Source: Peribacillus cavernae
Lineage (GTDB): Bacteria > Bacillota > Bacilli > Bacillales > DSM-1321
Direction: 5' to 3'
Length of the DNA: 64,000 nt
Assembly (NCBI RefSeq): GCF_003989135.1
Contig: NZ_RYZZ01000018.1
Coordinates: 1-64,000, forward strand
Both the position numbers and the translations under genes were made by a program. This document shows positions 62,675-64,000 of the stretch, one piece after another (position 1 is the stretch's first letter; each line of letters begins with the position of its first letter). The notes under the pieces were generated by a model. The model was not told the DNA's origin and did not search any database. It saw nothing but the letters and a program-made list of their open reading frames with translations.

Positions 62675-64000
62675 ATGTACCCTAAATATGTAGATGATAG
62701 CCACGGTCTTCATACTGATCTATATCAAATCAACATGACGCAAACGTATTGGGAGGACGATATACATAACCGTACAGCCGTTTTTGAATTGTTTTTTAGA
62801 AAGCTGCCATTTAGCAGCGGATATGCCATTTTTGCAGGACTCGAAAAAATTATTCATTATCTTAGTAATTTCCATTTTTCCGAGACAGATATTCAATATC
62901 TGAGTGATGATTTAGGATATGAAGCGAACTTTTTGCAGTATTTACGGGAGCTTCGCTTTACCGGAAATATTCGCTGTATGAAAGAAGGAGAATTGGTGTT
63001 CGGCAATGAGCCCATTCTGCGTGTGGAAGCGCCGCTTGGGGAGGCACAGTTAATTGAGACGGCCCTGTTGAACATAATCAATTATCAAACTCTTGTCGCA
63101 ACAAAAGCATCACGGATCAAGCAGGTGCTCAGTGATGAGTCGGCATTGGAATTCGGCAGCCGCCGCGCCCAGGAAATGGATGCGGCCATCTGGGGAGCGC
63201 GTGCCGCTTATATTGCCGGATTTGATGCCACGAGCAACGTCCGTGCCGGTAAGTTGTTTGGAATACCGGTATCGGGAACCCACGCCCATGCATTGATCCA
63301 GGCTTATAAAGATGAATACATAGCCTTCCATAAATATGCTAGCTCTCACAAAGATTGTGTATTCCTCGTCGATACCTATGATACGCTGCGTTCAGGCGTA
63401 CCGAATGCGATCCGTGTGGCAAAAGAGCTTGGCGATAAGATCAATTTTAAAGGAATCCGCCTCGATAGTGGAGACCTAGCCTATTTGTCAAAAGAAACGA
63501 GAAAGATGCTCGATGAAGCCGGTTTTACAGAAACAAAAATTGTCGCTTCCAACGATTTAGATGAATATACGATTATCAATCTGAAAGCCCAGGGGGCACA
63601 AATCGATATTTGGGGCATTGGTACAAAATTGATTACAGCCTATGACCAGCCAGCGCTTGGTGCCGTTTATAAATTGGTTTCAATCGAGGATGAAAAAGGG
63701 AATATGGTGGATACGATCAAGATTTCTGCCAATCCTGAAAAAGTCTCGACACCTGGCTTAAAAAGGGTATATCGCATTATCAATCGTGAGAATAAGCACT
63801 CAGAGGGAGATTATATTGCGATGGAAGACGAAATGCCGGACGAGGAAGAAAAGCTGAAAATGTTCCATCCGGTCCATACTTTTTTGAGTAAAGATGTCAC
63901 CGATTTTAAAGCAGTAGACCTCCAGGAGGACATTTTTACTAACGGCCGTTTAGTATACGATTCCCCCGACATGGAAGAAATTCGGCAATACGCAAAGAAC
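62675..64000 (+). CDS. pncB: Nicotinate phosphoribosyltransferase (3' end outside window)
   Basis: The frame runs from ATG 62675 (CGGAGGAAAAAGAAA upstream) to the window edge, with 442 residues visible. It shows the NAPRTase motifs TDLYQINMTQTYW, EFGSRRAQEMDAAIWGARAA, FDATSNVRAGKLFGIPVSGT with the active-site HAHA, and GIRLDSGDLAYLS. The enzyme joins nicotinate and PRPP (with ATP) to nicotinate mononucleotide, following nicotinamidase in the Preiss-Handler route. Known homologues have about 480-490 residues, so roughly 40-50 residues lie beyond the edge. Confidence 0.95.
   Translation, partial: MYPKYVDDSHGLHTDLYQINMTQTYWEDDIHNRTAVFELFFRKLPFSSGYAIFAGLEKIIHYLSNFHFSETDIQYLSDDLGYEANFLQYLRELRFTGNIRCMKEGELVFGNEPILRVEAPLGEAQLIETALLNIINYQTLVATKASRIKQVLSDESALEFGSRRAQEMDAAIWGARAAYIAGFDATSNVRAGKLFGIPVSGTHAHALIQAYKDEYIAFHKYASSHKDCVFLVDTYDTLRSGVPNAIRVAKELGDKINFKGIRLDSGDLAYLSKETRKMLDEAGFTETKIVASNDLDEYTIINLKAQGAQIDIWGIGTKLITAYDQPALGAVYKLVSIEDEKGNMVDTIKISANPEKVSTPGLKRVYRIINRENKHSEGDYIAMEDEMPDEEEKLKMFHPVHTFLSKDVTDFKAVDLQEDIFTNGRLVYDSPDMEEIRQYAKN

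Overview
The window reads as chromosome from an endospore-forming Bacillaceae bacterium (Bacillus / Neobacillus / Mesobacillus type). The evidence is low-to-moderate GC, strong GGAGG ribosome sites with frequent TTG/GTG starts, small acid-soluble spore protein genes (sspO, sspP, sspN, tlp), a cotM-like gene, and long stretches in Bacillus subtilis order. Identities come from motif and family recognition by eye; no database search was possible.

Layout. 0-8 kb: end of a GHMP kinase gene, the RNA helicase dbpA, and the sulfite reductase genes cysJI with their divergent activator cysL. 8-16 kb: two tandem DUF948 paralogues, a fatty-acyl-CoA ligase broken by one nonsense codon, a CaiB-type CoA transferase, malate:quinone oxidoreductase and a LysR regulator, with a patch of hairpin repeats. 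16.4-19 kb: an accessory patch with an internally deleted TnpB gene, a serine recombinase and an integrase remnant abutting the 3' end of tRNA-Sec. 19-26 kb: selenocysteine machinery (selC, selB, selD, selA) interleaved with yneK, coaW and cotM. 26-53 kb: the conserved block sspP, sspO, citB, yneN, sspN, tlp, yneP, yneQ, yneR, plsY, yneT, parE, parC, interrupted by insertions: a STAS regulator, a tandem AAA+ ATPase, a nine-gene LacI/ABC/ThuA/oxidoreductase sugar operon, and a PadR gene with a HesB-like selenoprotein. 53-61 kb: a secreted protein, then a TetR-controlled leucine/acyl-CoA catabolic operon (yngJ, I, H, HB, F, E) that lacks yngG. 61.7 kb to the end: nicotinamidase and nicotinate phosphoribosyltransferase for NAD salvage.

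The most distinctive system is selenocysteine use. Four components (tRNA-Sec, SelA, SelB, SelD) lie within 7 kb, and two genes need in-frame UGA recoding: selD itself (Sec18) and a HesB/IscA-like protein (Sec36). Each UGA is followed by a hairpin of bacterial SECIS type, and ordinary ORF calling truncates or misses both genes. B. subtilis has no Sec system, so these genes look inserted into an otherwise ancestral gene order.

Other points of note are a multi-helix RNA-like element before yneQ, tandem LacI-type operators, a LexA box on parE, cre-like and TetR operator sites on the yng operon, and paired sigma-E-like promoters on the DUF948 genes.
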